A stretch of 45,654 bases of DNA from NCBI GenBank assembly GCA_052144935.1, contig JBKQPR010000072.1, forward strand, positions 1 through 45,654, in the 5' to 3' direction. The DNA comes from JOPF133 sp052144935. GTDB lineage: Bacteria; Acidobacteriota; Terriglobia; Bryobacterales; Bryobacteraceae. This document shows positions 7,096-16,124 of this stretch, one piece after another. The notes under the pieces are model-generated. The model had not been told where the DNA came from. It searched no databases and saw only the letters and a list, made by a program, of their open reading frames with translations. The position numbers and the translations under genes are program-made. Within the stretch, counting starts at the first letter, position 1; every line of letters starts with the position of its first letter.

Positions 7096-9813
7096 ATGCG
7101 ATTGCTGACGGGGCCCGCGGGATCCGGAAAGACCGCGTTCTGTCTGGAACGGGTGCGCGAGGCGATTCGCGCGGGGGAGCAGGGCGCTCGTCTGCTTACG
7201 CCCACTGCCACCATGGCGCAGCACCTGCGGAACCGGCTGGCGCGCGAGGGGCTGGTGTTCCGGGCGCGGATGATCCAGACGCTCCACGGATTCGTCAAAG
7301 AGTGGGCCGGCGAGATTCCGGAGGCGCCCGAGCCGGTGCTCTACCTGATCGTGGAAGAGGTGGCGCGGCGGGTGGCGCGTCCGGAGTTTGCCAAGGTTGT
7401 GCTGTTGCCGGGGTTTTGCGCTTCACTGGCGAGCGCGATCAAGGAGCTCTCAGCGGCGGGATGCGATGCCGCGCGCCTCGGCGGCTCGTTGCCGGATACG
7501 CCGCTGGGCGCAGCTTTTCTGGCCGTGTATGAGGCCACCGATCGCGAACTGGAACGCCGCGGCCTGGCGTTGCGGGCGCAGCGCTTGGAACGGGCGGCGG
7601 CGCGCATCGCGGCGGAAGGCGCGGGCGGTATCGGGGCGGTGTGGCTGGACGGATTTCACGCGCTGCCGGAGCCGGAATTGCAGATCATCGGGGCGCTGGG
7701 GCGGCACGCCGAGGTCACCCTGACGTTCGAATCGGCCGAGCCGCGCCTGCTGGCGATGGGCTTCCGCGAGGAGCGGCTGGTGCGCTCGCGGCCGGCGCCG
7801 GCGCGTAAGGTGATGCGCGCGCCGTCGATCGAGCGCGAGGCCGAAGAGATTGCGCGGCGCATTCTGGAGCAGGCCGCGGCGGGGCGTCCGTTCCGCGAAA
7901 TGGGCATCGTGGTGCGGGCGGCGGACACGTATGTGCCGTTGTTGCGCTCCACGCTGGAACGGTTCGGCATCCCGGCGCGGTTTTACTTCGACCAGAACCT
8001 GGAGGAGCACGCGGTGACGCGGTTCCTGACGGGCGCGGTGGATGCGCTTCTGGGCGGCTGGGACCACGCGCAGACGTTAGCAGTGCTGCGGCTGGGCGCG
8101 CAGTTGGCCGATTCGAACGCTCTCGACCGCATGGATTTCGAGGTGCGCAAGCAAGTGCCGAACCGCGGACTGGAAGCGCTCAGGGCTCTGGCGGGCGGCG
8201 AGCGAAGTCTGCTGCGGGAGATCGATGCGCTGCAGGCGCTGGAGGACTGGCGCGGGCTGGCGCTGGCTCCGAAAGAATGGGAGGCGCGCCTGCGATTGCT
8301 GCGAGGGCTGTTCCACCTGGATACGGGCCACGCAGGCCACGCGGATTCGCACGCGATGGCTCTGGTATGGCGCAGCCAGGCGGAGGTGCTAGATTTGTTC
8401 GACCAGGCGCTGGAAGAGGCAGGCGCGGCGCTCGACGCCGACCGCGCGATTCCGCTGGAGGCGTTCTGGCGGGCGGTGAAATCGGTGCTCCGGCTGAAAC
8501 CGCTGCGGCTGGAGGATGGACGGCACAACGTGGTCCACGTGCTGAGCGCCCCTGAGGCGCGGCAATGGGTGCTGCCGGTGGTGTTTGTATGCGGGATGGT
8601 GCAGAAGGGGTTCCCGCAGTTCCAGCCGCAGGATGTGTTTTTTCCGGACGAGGCGCGGCGGCAGTTGAATGCGGCGGGCATTCGCGTGCGCACGGCCGCC
8701 GATTTCGAGCGCGAGGAGCGGGCCCTGTTCGACTCGGCGGTGAGCCGCGCGACTCTGCTGGTGACGGTTTCCTATCCGGAATTCGATGCGCGGGGAGACC
8801 GCAATGTGCGCTCGCTGTTTCTGGACGACTGGGCCGAACCGGAAGAGGCGGCGCGCGCCGTGCGGCCGGCGCTAGGACAATTGGTGGAGGAGGTTGGCAG
8901 GCGGAAGGGCCCAGGGGGCACCCTGCCCCACTGGCCGGTTGAGGAGGTTGGCAGGGGGGCAAAGGCACCAGGGGGTATGCCTGAGCCACTAAGGGAGTTT
9001 CTGCGCCAGCGCACGGCGAAGCTTTCGCCCACCCGGCTCGAATCGTTTTTGCAGTGCCCATTTCAGCACTTCGCGGGGCGCACGCTGCATTTGAAGCCTC
9101 CGCCGCCCGGTCCGGAGAAGCGCTTGGATTTCCTGACGCAGGGCGAAATCGTACATCAGGTGCTGGCCGAATGGTTCCGCGAGCGGGAGGAACTGGAGCC
9201 GCTGTTCGATCGCATCTTCGCCGGGCACCGCGAGAAGAAACGGATTCCGCTGAGCTTTCAGACGGAGCGCACGCGCAACGACATGCTGGACCACCTGCGC
9301 GCCTTCATCGACCACGACGAATGGCCGCGCGCGGAATTCCGGTCGCGGGTGGAGGAGAAGTTCGAGATTCCGCTGGGGGATTGGCTGCTGGCCGGGAAAA
9401 TCGACCGGCTGGATGAAGCCGCCGATGGACGGGCCTTCGTGATCGATTACAAGTACAGCCGCGCCGAGAACACCAAGAAGAAGCTGAAGGACGAGAACCT
9501 TCTGCAGGCGCCGCTTTACCTGATGGCCGCCGAACGCTATTTCGGAGTGAAGCCCTCGGGCATGTTCTACATCGGGCTGAAGGGCGGAATCGAATACGTG
9601 GGATGGAGCGAGCCGGCCATGATGGAGAGCGATCCGCTGCCGCCCAATTGGGTCGCGGAGACCGAGCAACGGGCGCTGCGCATTGTGGAGGAGATCCGCG
9701 CGGGGCGCGTGGAAGTGGCGCCCGCCAACCTGGACCACTGCCGGTTCTGCGACGCCAGGAATGTTTGCCGCGTGGAAGTGCGCGGGGTGGTGACGGCGGC
9801 AGAGGGGGCATGA
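7096..9813 (+). CDS. addB: AddB-like helicase-nuclease subunit (PD-(D/E)XK, Fe-S)
   Basis: A 905-residue protein. A Walker A motif, GPAGSGKT (residues 6-13), opens an inactive-helicase-like AddB/RecC core. The C-terminal quarter is a RecB-type PD-(D/E)XK nuclease with D770 in GKIDRLD and D784-x-K786 in VIDYKYS. Four cysteines, C654 (FLQCPF), C882, C885 and C891, match the AddB pattern for a 4Fe-4S cluster. It would process double-strand DNA ends for recombination together with the next gene, whose ATG overlaps its stop (ATGA). An 18-residue imperfect tandem repeat (VEEVGR…, 8887-8994) interrupts the linker before the nuclease. AddB proteins are usually longer (about 1,100 residues), so the symbol is by function and context. 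Confidence 0.85.
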   Translation: MRLLTGPAGSGKTAFCLERVREAIRAGEQGARLLTPTATMAQHLRNRLAREGLVFRARMIQTLHGFVKEWAGEIPEAPEPVLYLIVEEVARRVARPEFAKVVLLPGFCASLASAIKELSAAGCDAARLGGSLPDTPLGAAFLAVYEATDRELERRGLALRAQRLERAAARIAAEGAGGIGAVWLDGFHALPEPELQIIGALGRHAEVTLTFESAEPRLLAMGFREERLVRSRPAPARKVMRAPSIEREAEEIARRILEQAAAGRPFREMGIVVRAADTYVPLLRSTLERFGIPARFYFDQNLEEHAVTRFLTGAVDALLGGWDHAQTLAVLRLGAQLADSNALDRMDFEVRKQVPNRGLEALRALAGGERSLLREIDALQALEDWRGLALAPKEWEARLRLLRGLFHLDTGHAGHADSHAMALVWRSQAEVLDLFDQALEEAGAALDADRAIPLEAFWRAVKSVLRLKPLRLEDGRHNVVHVLSAPEARQWVLPVVFVCGMVQKGFPQFQPQDVFFPDEARRQLNAAGIRVRTAADFEREERALFDSAVSRATLLVTVSYPEFDARGDRNVRSLFLDDWAEPEEAARAVRPALGQLVEEVGRRKGPGGTLPHWPVEEVGRGAKAPGGMPEPLREFLRQRTAKLSPTRLESFLQCPFQHFAGRTLHLKPPPPGPEKRLDFLTQGEIVHQVLAEWFREREELEPLFDRIFAGHREKKRIPLSFQTERTRNDMLDHLRAFIDHDEWPRAEFRSRVEEKFEIPLGDWLLAGKIDRLDEAADGRAFVIDYKYSRAENTKKKLKDENLLQAPLYLMAAERYFGVKPSGMFYIGLKGGIEYVGWSEPAMMESDPLPPNWVAETEQRALRIVEEIRAGRVEVAPANLDHCRFCDARNVCRVEVRGVVTAAEGA
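8887..8994 (+). repeat. In-frame 54-bp tandem duplication inside addB
   Basis: GAGGAGGTTGGCAGG begins at 8887 and again at 8941, a period of 54 bp (18 codons). The two units encode VEEVGRRKGPGGTLPHWP and VEEVGRGAKAPGGMPEPL. They lie in the linker just before the nuclease domain and have a GGCAGG/GGGGGCA character unlike the rest of the gene, which suggests insertion of an intergenic-type repeat into coding sequence. Confidence 0.65.
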
Positions 9814-12800
9814 AGAAAGAAGTCATCTTCACGGCCGCGCAAAAGCGAGCCACGGACGTTTCCAAAAGCCATTTGGACGCGTGCGTGGTGGCCGGTCCGG
9901 GCTCGGGCAAGACCACCGTGCTGGTGGAATACTTCCGGAAACTGGTGGCTGCGGGCATGGACCCTCTGCGCATTCTGGCGATCACTTTCACCGAGAAGGC
10001 GGCCGCCAACATGCGCGAAAAGCTGGCCGATGCCTTTCGGGAAGATGCGGGGCTGCGCGCGCAAATGGAGCGGGCCTGGGTATCCACGGTACACGGATTC
10101 TGCATGCGCCTCTTGAAGGAGAACGCCGTGTTCGCGGGGGTGGACCCGAAGTTCCGCATCGCCGACGCCAACGAATCGTGGCGCATGCAGCAGGCGTCGA
10201 TGGCGGACGCGATCGATGCAGAGTTTGCCGAGCGGCCGGCGGCGGTGCGGCGGCTGATTCGCGGGCTGTGCTCGTCGAAATTCGAAGAGGCGGTGCTGGC
10301 GGCGTACGACGCCATGCGCGGGGCGGGCAAGCGGGTGGAGGATCTGGGCGCGATGCCGCCGCCGGCGGGGGTCACGGCGCAGGAGATCTTCGGGATGCTG
10401 GGCGAGCTACGGCATGAGCCGCTCACCGCCTGGACCTACCAGCAGAAGCAGCAGTACGAAGCGGCGCTGGAGGGCGCGGCGCGGATTGTGGAAGCTTCGG
10501 GGCCGCGCGAAGCGCTCTGCGCAATAGAACAGTGGGCCTGCAATCTGAACAAGTGCAAGAAAGGCAACCACGCCTACGACCTGCTGAGGCGCATGAAGGA
10601 GAAGATTGAGGAGGCCAAATACTCTTTCCTCACCGAGTATTACGCTCCGGAGCGGCAACTTCTGCTGGATGTATTGGCGCGCTTCGACCGGCTCTACCGG
10701 GAGCGCAAACGCCAGGCCGGCGCGCTGGATTTCGCCGACCTGGAGGAGTTCACGGTCCGCCTGCTGGAAGAGCACAGCCAGACGCGCGAGCGGATCCGCG
10801 GCCAGTTCGACCAGATCCTGATGGACGAATATCAGGACACCAACGGACAACAGGCCAGGCTGCTCGGGCTGGTGCGGCGCCCCGGCTGCTTTTATGCGGT
10901 GGGCGACATCAACCAATCGATTTTCGGCTTCCGCCACGCGGAGCCGGAGGGCTTCCGCACATATCGCGACGAAGTGAAGGCTGGCGGGCACCCGGTGGAG
11001 CTGATCGAGAATTTCCGCAGCCGGCCGGAGATTCTGAGCGCGGTCGAGACCATTCTGACCGGCGCGAACGGAATCGAAGACCGCAGCCTGGTGGCCCAGC
11101 GGAAGTTCGACACGGAGCGGCCGGTGGCGGTAGAGTTGCTGCGCGCGATGGGCGATGAAAGCCTGGAGGCGGAGTGGGTGGCGCATCGCATTCCGGAGCT
11201 GGCGGGCGAGGGCCGGGAGTTCCGCTTCCAGGATGTAGCGGTGCTGCTGCGCAACACCGAAGTGCTGGCGGATTTTTGCGCGGCCTTCGAGGCGGCCGGC
11301 ATTCCGTACCTGGCGATCCGCGGAAAGGGCTTTTACGAAAACCGCGAGGTGAACGACCTGACGCAGCTTCTGCGAGCGATCGCCAATCCGCGCGACGAGG
11401 TGAGCGTGGCGGCGGTGTTGCGGTCGCCGCTGGTGGGCGCTTCCGACGAGGCGCTGCTGTGGCTGAAAAACATGGGAGAGAATCTGGGCGCGACCCTGAT
11501 GGGCCTGGATGGCGCGCAGGCGGCGCAGATGGACCCGGCTGACGCCGAGCGGCTGACCCGCTTCCGCGACCGGCTGCGCGAATGGCGCGTGCGGCGCGAG
11601 TACGTTTCGTTCGACCGGCTGCTGCTGGCGGCCGTCGACGAGTGCGGGTACCGGCCGGAATCAGGCGCGCGGGGAACGGCCAACCTGGACAAGTTTCTGG
11701 CGCAGGCGCGTGAGGCTTCGGCGCGCGTGACGCTGGACGGGTTTGTGGAGGAACTGGAACAGGTGCGTGAATCCGACCGTCCCGAGGCCGATGCGCCGCC
11801 CGAGGACGCCGTGAACGCGGTGAAAATCATGACCGTACACGCGGCCAAGGGGCTGGAGTTCCCGGTGGTGTTCGTGGCGGCGCTGCACAAGGGGATCGAC
11901 ACGGGCACGCCGGTGGTGGCGTTTTCGCCCCGCTATGGATTGGGCGCGCGCTGGCGCAACCCGGCCGAGACCGAGGACAAGAACGACGTCTACGGCCACG
12001 CTATCCACGAGGAGCGCAAGCGGCGCGAAAAGGAGGAGAGCAGCCGGTTGTTCTATGTCGCCATGACGCGCGCCGAGCAGCATTTAGCGCTGAGCTTTTC
12101 CGGGATCTCCGGGAAGAAGCTGCAGAATTGGGCGGGCGATTTGACGAACGCGTTGCAGCTTGATACCGAGACCTGCCGCGACGAAGTTGTCGGCTTCGAG
12201 GCTCCGGGCGGGAAGCTGTGGAAGGTGCGGGTGCAGGTGGCGGCGCAGGCCCCGGAACTGGCCGTGCGGGCGCATGTCGAGCAGATAGAGAAGCCGGTGG
12301 AGCTGCTGGCGCGCCCCCGTCTGGATGGGCAGCAGGACGGCAACGCCACGGTGACGGCCTTGGCATCCTTCGCCAATTGCCCGCGCGAATATTACCTGCG
12401 GCACTACCTGGGATTCCAGGGCCGCGAGCCGGCGTGGGCGGAAGCGGGCCCGCGCGGCGAACTGGCGGCCAGCGAGCTGGGAACCCAGGTGCACGCGCTG
12501 CTGGCGGGGACGCCGCCGCCGAATGCTGCGCCCGAGGCGCTGCGCCTGGCGAAAGTGTTTTTGCAAAGTGCGTTAGGCCGCCGAGTGGAGCGGGCCGCGC
12601 GCGTGGAGCGGGAGTTCGATTTTCTGCTGGCGGTGGAAGACCTGGTGGTGAGAGGGCAGGTGGACCTGTGGTTCGAAGAAGGCGGAGAGCTGGCGATTGT
12701 GGACTACAAGACCGATGCGGTTAGCGCGATGGAGGCTCACCTGCGCGCGCGGGACTATGCGTTGCAGTTGCGGCTGTATGCCCTGGCGGTAGAGCGCGTA

Positions 12801-13013
12801 GCAGGCCGCCCGCCTGGCCGCGCGTGGCTGCATTTTCTGCGCCCGGACAAGGTGGTGGAAGTGGACCTGACGCCGTCGCTGCTGGATTCGCCGGAGCAGG
12901 TGGTGCGGGAACTGGCGGAGGCGCAGAACGCTCTGGAGTTTCCCCTGCGGGAAGGAGAGCGCTGCAAGCGGTGCGAGTTTTTCCGGGGCCTGTGCCCGGC
13001 GGGGGGAGGGTGA
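9810..13013 (+). CDS. addA: AddA-like UvrD/RecB helicase-nuclease
   Basis: A 1,067-residue superfamily 1A helicase with a C-terminal nuclease. Visible helicase motifs are Walker A GPGSGKTT (K34), TFTEKAAANMREKL (Ia), LMDEYQDTN (II), VGDINQSIFGFRHAEP (III), IMTVHAAKGLEFPVVF (V) and LFYVAMTRAEQ (VI). The nuclease domain has D965-x-K967 in IVDYKTD. Cysteines C857 (FANCPREYY) and C1052, C1055 and C1062 could ligate a second Fe-S cluster, which is less usual for AddA. The ATG at 9810 overlaps the addB stop, indicating translational coupling; the longer frame from 9603 would overlap addB heavily and is rejected. Function: RecBCD-like end resection in recombination and degradation of foreign linear DNA. 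Confidence 0.9.
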   Translation: MKKEVIFTAAQKRATDVSKSHLDACVVAGPGSGKTTVLVEYFRKLVAAGMDPLRILAITFTEKAAANMREKLADAFREDAGLRAQMERAWVSTVHGFCMRLLKENAVFAGVDPKFRIADANESWRMQQASMADAIDAEFAERPAAVRRLIRGLCSSKFEEAVLAAYDAMRGAGKRVEDLGAMPPPAGVTAQEIFGMLGELRHEPLTAWTYQQKQQYEAALEGAARIVEASGPREALCAIEQWACNLNKCKKGNHAYDLLRRMKEKIEEAKYSFLTEYYAPERQLLLDVLARFDRLYRERKRQAGALDFADLEEFTVRLLEEHSQTRERIRGQFDQILMDEYQDTNGQQARLLGLVRRPGCFYAVGDINQSIFGFRHAEPEGFRTYRDEVKAGGHPVELIENFRSRPEILSAVETILTGANGIEDRSLVAQRKFDTERPVAVELLRAMGDESLEAEWVAHRIPELAGEGREFRFQDVAVLLRNTEVLADFCAAFEAAGIPYLAIRGKGFYENREVNDLTQLLRAIANPRDEVSVAAVLRSPLVGASDEALLWLKNMGENLGATLMGLDGAQAAQMDPADAERLTRFRDRLREWRVRREYVSFDRLLLAAVDECGYRPESGARGTANLDKFLAQAREASARVTLDGFVEELEQVRESDRPEADAPPEDAVNAVKIMTVHAAKGLEFPVVFVAALHKGIDTGTPVVAFSPRYGLGARWRNPAETEDKNDVYGHAIHEERKRREKEESSRLFYVAMTRAEQHLALSFSGISGKKLQNWAGDLTNALQLDTETCRDEVVGFEAPGGKLWKVRVQVAAQAPELAVRAHVEQIEKPVELLARPRLDGQQDGNATVTALASFANCPREYYLRHYLGFQGREPAWAEAGPRGELAASELGTQVHALLAGTPPPNAAPEALRLAKVFLQSALGRRVERAARVEREFDFLLAVEDLVVRGQVDLWFEEGGELAIVDYKTDAVSAMEAHLRARDYALQLRLYALAVERVAGRPPGRAWLHFLRPDKVVEVDLTPSLLDSPEQVVRELAEAQNALEFPLREGERCKRCEFFRGLCPAGGG

Positions 13014-13075
13014 AGGGGCACGATGACGTTCGGGTAGTGCCTGAAGGTTGCGTTGATTGCAGATTTGGAAGGCCC

Positions 13076-13101
13076 TCGTGGATCCTCCCGCAGATCCACG
13101 A
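13076..13101. promoter_or_regulatory. Perfect hairpin between addA and the nucleosidase operon
   Basis: TCGTGGATC (13076-13084) and GATCCACGA (13093-13101) form a perfect 9-bp stem with an 8-base loop. No T-run follows, so it is not a classical terminator. It lies 70 bp upstream of the three-gene operon and could be an operator, an mRNA structure or the end of the addBA transcript. Confidence 0.5.
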
Positions 13102-13170
13102 AGGACCTGCGCACGAACGATCCTTCCGGGTTTCCGCCGATACTACATGCTATGTTGGGAAGGGTTCAGC

Positions 13171-14073
13171 GTGTCCTCAAGGTTAATTGAGCTAGGCGGT
13201 CGCTACGGCGCAGCCCGAATCGCCGTTCTCACGGTACTTCATGAGGAGTGGACTGCGATCCAGGCCGTGTTCGGTGATCTCCGGAATTTGCCGGGCACTC
13301 CGTATTACGTCTCGGCTACCGAAGATCTTCGCGATATGAAGTTTGATTTTCTCGTCTGCAAGGCAGCCGATCGCGGAAACCTCCCCGCGAGTCAGGCTCT
13401 GGGTGATGTCATGGAAGACTTTAAGCCCGCATTCGTGTTTCTCGTTGGGATTGCGGGCGGCTTTGGTGGACGTGACGGGTTGGCACTGGGGGATGTGGTC
13501 ATAGCCGATGCCGTCGAGTACTGCGAGTTTAAGAAACTGCATAAGGGCAAGATATTGCACAGGCTTGTCCCACTGGCGCATCCCTCTGCATACCTGCGCG
13601 CGAGCTTCGCCGAGCCGCTCTCGAATCACGCGCACCGCTGGATAAATCATGTCCGCACGCAGAGGCCGGAACCCGGCACACCTAAAGCAATTGTGGGCAA
13701 TATTGTTGCCGGTGAGACCCTGATGGCCGACCCTGGCAGCGCGATCCAGCGGAAAATCCTGAAACACTACGACAAAGCCTTGGCAGTCGATATGGAGTCG
13801 TTCGGTGTTGCCCGCGAGATTTTCGCGCAGCGCGGCGGGATGTTTTACAACCCGCAATACTTGATCATCAGGGGGATTTCCGACCTTGTTAACCCTGAAG
13901 CGGCTGAGTTAGATAACCAGGAAACGAGGGTTCGATGGAGACCGTACGCGGCGGAATCGGCCGCCGCATTTACCTTGGCGCTAATAACCGATTGTCTCGT
14001 CGCCACGCGGATGTTGTTTGAGGACTCGCTGGAGGCGCGGGGAGCGAACCAGCCCGGCGCAGCGGCGACTTAA
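13171..14073 (+). CDS. Nucleoside phosphorylase-superfamily protein (putative effector)
   Basis: About 300 residues from GTG 13171. It belongs to the PNP/UDP phosphorylase and MTA/SAH nucleosidase superfamily. Diagnostic features are the early strand IAVLTVLHEEW, the glycine-rich VGIAGGFGG (about 92-99), the ribose-contacting VDMESFG (M208, E209) and RGISDLV with the catalytic-type Asp D238. The protein would cleave the N-glycosidic bond of a nucleoside or nucleotide. The GTG is preferred because GGGAAGGG lies 6 bases upstream; ATG 13147 has no such site. It is the first gene of a tight operon with a NACHT-like NTPase (14-bp gap) and a deaminase. That context favours a conflict-system effector over housekeeping purine salvage. 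Substrate is unknown. Confidence 0.8.
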   Translation: MSSRLIELGGRYGAARIAVLTVLHEEWTAIQAVFGDLRNLPGTPYYVSATEDLRDMKFDFLVCKAADRGNLPASQALGDVMEDFKPAFVFLVGIAGGFGGRDGLALGDVVIADAVEYCEFKKLHKGKILHRLVPLAHPSAYLRASFAEPLSNHAHRWINHVRTQRPEPGTPKAIVGNIVAGETLMADPGSAIQRKILKHYDKALAVDMESFGVAREIFAQRGGMFYNPQYLIIRGISDLVNPEAAELDNQETRVRWRPYAAESAAAFTLALITDCLVATRMLFEDSLEARGANQPGAAAT

Positions 14074-14087
14074 CGGGGAGGTCCGGA

Positions 14088-16124
14088 ATGATAAAGTCAC
14101 GGGACGGTCTGGCAACGCAATCATATATCGAAAGGCGACTCTCGGCACAAACGCGCGAGTTTGTTCTCACACGGAAAGAGCCTGATCCCGTATTCACATT
14201 CCAGGTTGGGTGGAGCGACGGCTACGATGCTCTGTTTGAGGGAGAGTACAGCCGGGTGGTCGGGATCGAGACGATCATCAGTAACGCTCTAAAGGCCGGC
14301 AGGGTACTTCTGTCCGGCCGTGGGGGCGGCGCGAAATCGACGATAATTCTTCGACTGATTCGGAGTGCGCTCGATATCGGCGACATCGTACCGGTGCTGA
14401 TAGACCTGAAGTCCTGGCAGGCCGAACACTACCTTGAATGGGAGACGCTGCAGAGCGGATGGATTTCGCGATTCGCTATGCTTCTTGAGCGCTTCGGTCG
14501 TCCAGAGGTGGACCTTTCCACTCTTGATGCACTGGATCCCGCCGTATCGAGGCTTGTCTTCATAGATGGTGTAAACGAGGTAAATTCCACTGTTGCGCAG
14601 GAAATCATCTCCGTCGCTGACGACTATGCCCAGAAGGCGATTCGCACATCTGTAGTCTTAAGTGATCGAATCGTTCGTCGTGAACTCCGAAACTGGAAAC
14701 GATGGACCTTTGCATCCGTGCAACCACTCACAGGAATGGAAATCCTTCGCGTATTGACTGAATCGTCTGCCGGCGTTCAGGCTTGGGAGAGGGCCGACGA
14801 AGGGACGAAGGCACTGTTGGAGGTTCCGTTCTTTCTGAACCAGTTCCTCGGTGCGGGTGCTGCTGCTGTGCCTTCGTTCACGAAATCTTCGATGATCCGT
14901 TCGTACTTCGACTCGCATGTCGGATTGGATGAAGGTGAATTCCTCCGCACCGCGCGTGCGGCGTTTGAGGTCTATCGAGACGATCAATCCCGGACGTTCC
15001 CGTTACAGCAATTTCAGGAGGTCGCCGGACAATCAGCTACTAGTAAGATGCAAGCGGCTGGAGTCTTACGTGGTGTGCCAGACGCCTGTTATCTCAGCCA
15101 TCATTTGTATCATGATTATCTTGCCTCCTGCTATCTTGTTAGCGACGTTTCGAAGTGGAATAGAGACTCTTTCGATACACTAACCTTCTCGGCGAGCTCC
15201 TTCGACGCTGTTGCGATGGCTATTGAACAGATTCTCGATACCGCTACCGCAGACCTGTTCGTGCGCTGTCTTTATGATTGGAATGCTTACTCGGCTGCGT
15301 ATTCCGTGGCCGAAGCGACCCAGACCGGTTCGCGGATCAGCGATCACATGCTGTGCATCGTCCTCTCTGTTCTGGCGGAGCGCCGATGGGACGTCATCAA
15401 GGGTACGGCTCAACAGGCCGAAGACGCGCTGCGCCTTTTCCCGTCCCGTATTCACCGAGAGTTCACTCAGGCCGCAGACCTGGAGCAGGTGTTCCAAATC
15501 GTCGAAGGGAGGCGCTATGAGGTTCCCGAGTTTATGTCGTGGCGGCGGCTGTTCACAAAAAGAACCAATGAAAAGGCGAGCGCTGACGAAATAGAACTGA
15601 TCACGGCTGCCGACTCTGTTATTGGCTGGACAGTGGCAAATGTGTTGAAAAGATGCAAGGTCTCCACAGCGCAGCAGTCGCGCTTGCTGGATATCTCAAG
15701 GACTGCTTCACCGACTGTCCGCTGGAGAATCGCCCACGCTATTGGAAGCCACCCAAGTTCGATAAACATGGAATTCCTTGTGAGCCTGATTGAATCGGAT
15801 GAGGATCGCTGGGTACGTTATGGTGCCGTCCGGTCGCTCCTTGAGATGGCCGCTCTTGGTTCGATGACCCTACGTGAACGAATCTTCGCTGTTCTGCGAA
15901 CTCGAATCAATCGGTTGTCGTTGGACGGAAAAATTCAAGGACAGCTACGGCGCTCGCTGTTCATCAGGAAGGAGAAGGCGCCGCCCGATTGGGCGCGACT
16001 GGCGTTCGGCGTGATGACCTTGCTCTACGATTCGGCGGCGACGCCTAAGGATAGATCCCGTCTGGAGCAGCAGGCACTCGATGTCAAGAGGGAGTATGAG
16101 CATTCAACCGACAACTGCGGCTAA
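14088..16124 (+). CDS. NACHT-like STAND NTPase with HEAT-like repeats
   Basis: A 678-residue protein. A P-loop, GRGGGAKST (residues 77-85, K83), is followed by a NACHT-type Walker B, LVFIDGVNEV (D160, N163, E164), and a sensor-like VVLSDR segment. A winged-helix-like region comes at about 260-350. The C-terminal part includes ISRTASPTVRWRIAHAIGSHP and DRWVRYGAVRSLLEMAALG (about 540-600), typical of HEAT-type repeats that sense ligands in STAND proteins. The Walker A has Ala instead of the usual Gly before Lys. There is no N-terminal effector domain, so the neighbouring nucleosidase and deaminase probably act in trans. GGGGAGG sits 6 bases before the ATG. Codon use is less GC-rich than flanking genes, suggesting transfer. 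Likely role: sensor and switch of a defence operon. Confidence 0.8.
   Translation: MIKSRDGLATQSYIERRLSAQTREFVLTRKEPDPVFTFQVGWSDGYDALFEGEYSRVVGIETIISNALKAGRVLLSGRGGGAKSTIILRLIRSALDIGDIVPVLIDLKSWQAEHYLEWETLQSGWISRFAMLLERFGRPEVDLSTLDALDPAVSRLVFIDGVNEVNSTVAQEIISVADDYAQKAIRTSVVLSDRIVRRELRNWKRWTFASVQPLTGMEILRVLTESSAGVQAWERADEGTKALLEVPFFLNQFLGAGAAAVPSFTKSSMIRSYFDSHVGLDEGEFLRTARAAFEVYRDDQSRTFPLQQFQEVAGQSATSKMQAAGVLRGVPDACYLSHHLYHDYLASCYLVSDVSKWNRDSFDTLTFSASSFDAVAMAIEQILDTATADLFVRCLYDWNAYSAAYSVAEATQTGSRISDHMLCIVLSVLAERRWDVIKGTAQQAEDALRLFPSRIHREFTQAADLEQVFQIVEGRRYEVPEFMSWRRLFTKRTNEKASADEIELITAADSVIGWTVANVLKRCKVSTAQQSRLLDISRTASPTVRWRIAHAIGSHPSSINMEFLVSLIESDEDRWVRYGAVRSLLEMAALGSMTLRERIFAVLRTRINRLSLDGKIQGQLRRSLFIRKEKAPPDWARLAFGVMTLLYDSAATPKDRSRLEQQALDVKREYEHSTDNCG

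Noticed and set aside
9603..9809. Upstream extension of the AddA frame
   Set aside because: It overlaps the end of addB in another frame; the helicase N-terminus and ATGA overlap fix the start at 9810.
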